Shown: piece after piece, positions 5,627 through 6,830 of the stretch | How positions within the stretch are numbered: position 1 is the stretch's first letter | How the letters are laid out: every line of letters begins with the position of its first letter | Assembly: GCA_946497585.1 (NCBI GenBank) | Contig: CAMMLF010000088.1 | Location: 1-6,830 of the forward strand | Direction: 5' to 3' | Source: an uncultured Clostridium sp. | Lineage (GTDB): Bacteria; Bacillota; Clostridia; TANB77; CAG-508 | DNA length: 6,830 nucleotides | Position numbers and translations under genes: made by a program | The notes under the pieces: generated by a model | What the model was told of the DNA's origin: nothing | The model's database searches: none | What the model saw: the letters and a program-made list of their open reading frames with translations, nothing else

Positions 5627-6250
5627 TTAAAGTACCTCTAACGCTTGAACACAAAGCCTTTGAGTTGGTTGATTTCTTACACAAGTTATAATTGTTATTC
5701 TATTATCTTCTGTTTTTTCCAACATAGACCAATCTGTTTCTTCTATTTGTTTAATTGTTGTTATTGTATATTCTTTATTTCCAAGACAAGAAGAATATTT
5801 TATGATATCTCCTTCTTTGACATTTTTCAAATTAGCTAAAAATCTAGAAGTGTTATGTCCTGCTAAACAAACATTACCTTGCAAAATATTGCTATGTTCG
5901 AAAAGACCAATTCCTTGTGCTAATGATTCCTGAGTTGTTCCTTCTATTACAATATCTTTAAAATTAATAGATGGTATTTCTAATGTTGCAATAGCATTGA
6001 GTGTTTTTGTACTATCTGATTCTGATTCGACAGGAGTTCCTGCTATTTTTTGATAGTTTTCAGTTGTATATTCTGTAACAATATCTTGTCTATTGTCATT
6101 ATTATATATGTTATAGACATAATTTATATTGTCTTGTATATGCTTATGTTGTATGTATTTATATGCACAAAATATACCTGCAAACAATACAATTAGACAT
6201 AATAGAATAATAAGTGAAATCTTTATAATTTTTTTTGTCTTGTCTTTCAA
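5627..6250 (-). CDS. Class D-like sortase
   Basis: This encodes a 207-residue sortase, which cleaves surface proteins at a sorting motif and joins them to an amino nucleophile in the wall or pilus. Residues about 8-31 are a single N-terminal membrane anchor. The catalytic domain starts near LEIPSINFKDIVIEG and carries LAGHN with the active His132, IITC with the nucleophile Cys190, and the Arg198 of QRLCV eight residues later. The GLFEH block and the TC-to-R spacing resemble class D enzymes of Clostridia; class B is less likely given the short length and lack of the class B insert. The start is TTG at 6248-6250, because an AGGAGG lies exactly eight bases upstream; a longer reading from TTG at 6296-6298 would run through that SD. 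The adhesin with LPRTG two genes downstream is an obvious candidate substrate, although its tail is incomplete. Confidence 0.92.
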   Translation of the reverse strand: MKDKTKKIIKISLIILLCLIVLFAGIFCAYKYIQHKHIQDNINYVYNIYNNDNRQDIVTEYTTENYQKIAGTPVESESDSTKTLNAIATLEIPSINFKDIVIEGTTQESLAQGIGLFEHSNILQGNVCLAGHNTSRFLANLKNVKEGDIIKYSSCLGNKEYTITTIKQIEETDWSMLEKTEDNRITIITCVRNQPTQRLCVQALEVL

Positions 6251-6258
6251 AAAAATTT

Positions 6259-6292
6259 CCTCCTTTCTTTTAAATTTAAAATAAATCCTCCT
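6259..6292 (-). promoter_or_regulatory. Two tandem SD sequences before the sortase
   Basis: On the minus strand GAAAGGAGG occurs twice, with the AGGAGG cores at 6287-6292 and 6259-6264, 28 bases apart. Only the second is placed correctly for the sortase TTG at 6248-6250. After the first there is no ATG, GTG or TTG at a workable distance. It may be a standby ribosome site or the remnant of a duplicated start region. The second SD decides the start used here. Confidence 0.6.
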
Positions 6293-6309
6293 TTCCAAAA
6301 TAAAAAGAC

Positions 6310-6684
6310 TTAGATATTTTCTAGTCTTATCATCTCTTTTATATATTTTGAAACTTTGGAAAATGGATTAGGATTTGTAATTTTATTACAAACATCCTCC
6401 AAGTCAAAAGGATCAAAAATTATGTCATAAATACCAAGCATAAGTGCATCTTTTAATTCCTTTACTTTTTCATTTTCCAAAATAAGAATAACTTGGATAT
6501 TTTTTTCTCGGACTTTAAACATAAAGTCTTTGAAATTATATTTATTAGGTTGAATTGTTGCAATTAGAGTAGTTGCATCTTTTTCTTCCAATACATAGTC
6601 TGGATAATATACTATTCTACTATCATCTATTTTTTTACTTAAATCTCTATCTAATTGCTCATTATCTGTAAAAATTAATACCAT
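6310..6684 (-). CDS. Receiver-like protein lacking phosphorylation residues
   Basis: This encodes a 124-residue single-domain soluble protein. Alternating strands and helices fit a response-regulator receiver fold: MVLIFTD (1-7), TTLIATI (38-44), IQVILIL (63-69) and YDIIFDPF (86-93). The usual Asp at the end of strand 3 is missing (TIQPN instead), and the usual Lys of the KP motif after strand 5 is Asp (DPF), so phosphorylation is unlikely. The section GIYDIIFDPF then ITNPNPFSKVSKYI resembles the receiver-like N-terminal domain of TadZ/CpaE-type ATPases, but no ATPase domain follows. The ATG start has AAAGGAGG 11 bases upstream and lies only 17 bases after the hydrolase stop, so they are co-transcribed. 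A likely role is as a protein-protein adaptor for membrane machinery, inferred from the fold. The open reading frame is secure; the fold call is moderate. Confidence 0.7.
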   Translation of the reverse strand: MVLIFTDNEQLDRDLSKKIDDSRIVYYPDYVLEEKDATTLIATIQPNKYNFKDFMFKVREKNIQVILILENEKVKELKDALMLGIYDIIFDPFDLEDVCNKITNPNPFSKVSKYIKEMIRLENI

Positions 6685-6701
6685 TTTTTTAGTTTCCTCC
6701 T

Positions 6702-6830
6702 TTATTCAAAATAGTCTTCAGGATTTGCAAAATTTCCATTGATACGAACTTCAAAATGTGCATGAGGTCCTGTCGAATATCCAGTACTTCCAACTTTAAG
6801 AATTGGCTCTCCTTGTTTTACAACTTGATT
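6702..6830 (-). CDS. M23-type peptidoglycan hydrolase, C-terminal fragment
   Basis: Only the last 42 residues are in the window; the gene continues past the right edge. The fragment holds the family-defining end of an M23 (LytM-type) metallopeptidase: QGEPILKVGSTGYSTG, then PHAHFEVRING with the second Zn-binding His of the HxH motif, ending NPEDYFE. The first Zn ligands (HxxxD) would lie upstream and cannot be checked. M23 enzymes cut peptide cross-links in peptidoglycan. Next to a sortase and in front of SpoVG-type genes, a role in opening the wall for a conjugation channel is likely, but a housekeeping hydrolase is possible. The protein ends right after the domain, so this is a C-terminal catalytic domain, as in many conjugation hydrolases with an N-terminal membrane or lytic transglycosylase part. 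Confidence 0.9.
   Translation of the reverse strand, partial: NQVVKQGEPILKVGSTGYSTGPHAHFEVRINGNFANPEDYFE

Noticed and set aside
6251..6298. Longer N-terminus for the sortase starting at TTG 6296-6298
   Set aside because: The added 16 codons run through a perfect SD and there is no SD before that TTG; the TTG at 6248-6250 is eight bases after AGGAGG.

Overview
The window is strongly AT-rich. Every gene I can support lies on the minus strand, so it is read from right to left. AT-biased codons, strong AGGAGG ribosome binding sites, TTG starts, TAA stops and Gram-positive surface-protein families (class D-type sortase, LPxTG, thioester/SpaA adhesin, SpoVG) point to a low-GC Firmicute, most likely a Clostridia-type gut or mucosal bacterium. 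I see no sequence specific enough to name a species. The gene set fits the conserved part of an integrative conjugative element or related plasmid, but no relaxase, VirB4, coupling protein or integrase lies inside the window. The mobile-element reading is therefore an inference.

In transcription order: (1) the C-terminal end of an M23-type peptidoglycan hydrolase (6702-6830, cut by the window edge), a usual component of Gram-positive conjugation machines; (2) a small receiver-like protein lacking the phosphorylation residues (6310-6684); (3) a membrane-anchored class D-like sortase (5627-6250, TTG start); (4) a membrane-anchored protein of unknown family with a long low-complexity stalk (4825-5559), followed by a hairpin terminator; (5) a large secreted thioester/SpaA adhesin (2174-4750) with two tandem modules of about 266 residues, ending in LPRTG with no hydrophobic tail; (6) a SpoVG homologue (1840-2112); (7) a protein with a RusA-like acidic motif (1196-1783); (8) an intergenic region of about 200 bp with a relatively GC-rich imperfect hairpin and A/T-tract inverted repeats, which I flag as a possible origin of transfer or structured leader; (9) a winged-helix protein resembling replication-relaxation proteins (76-993).

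A plausible joint reading is as follows. Genes 1 to 5 remodel and decorate the cell envelope: a wall hydrolase, a sortase, an anchored accessory protein and an adhesin that could promote attachment to host tissue or to mating partners. Genes 6 to 9 handle nucleic acids: SpoVG, a RusA-like protein, a possible cis site and a DNA-binding protein. The most unusual points are the missing membrane tail after LPRTG, the TKQA in place of the usual TQxA motif in the thioester domain, a repeated leader motif TTGCCCTTCAA before spoVG and its neighbours, and the hairpin region at 1041-1090.
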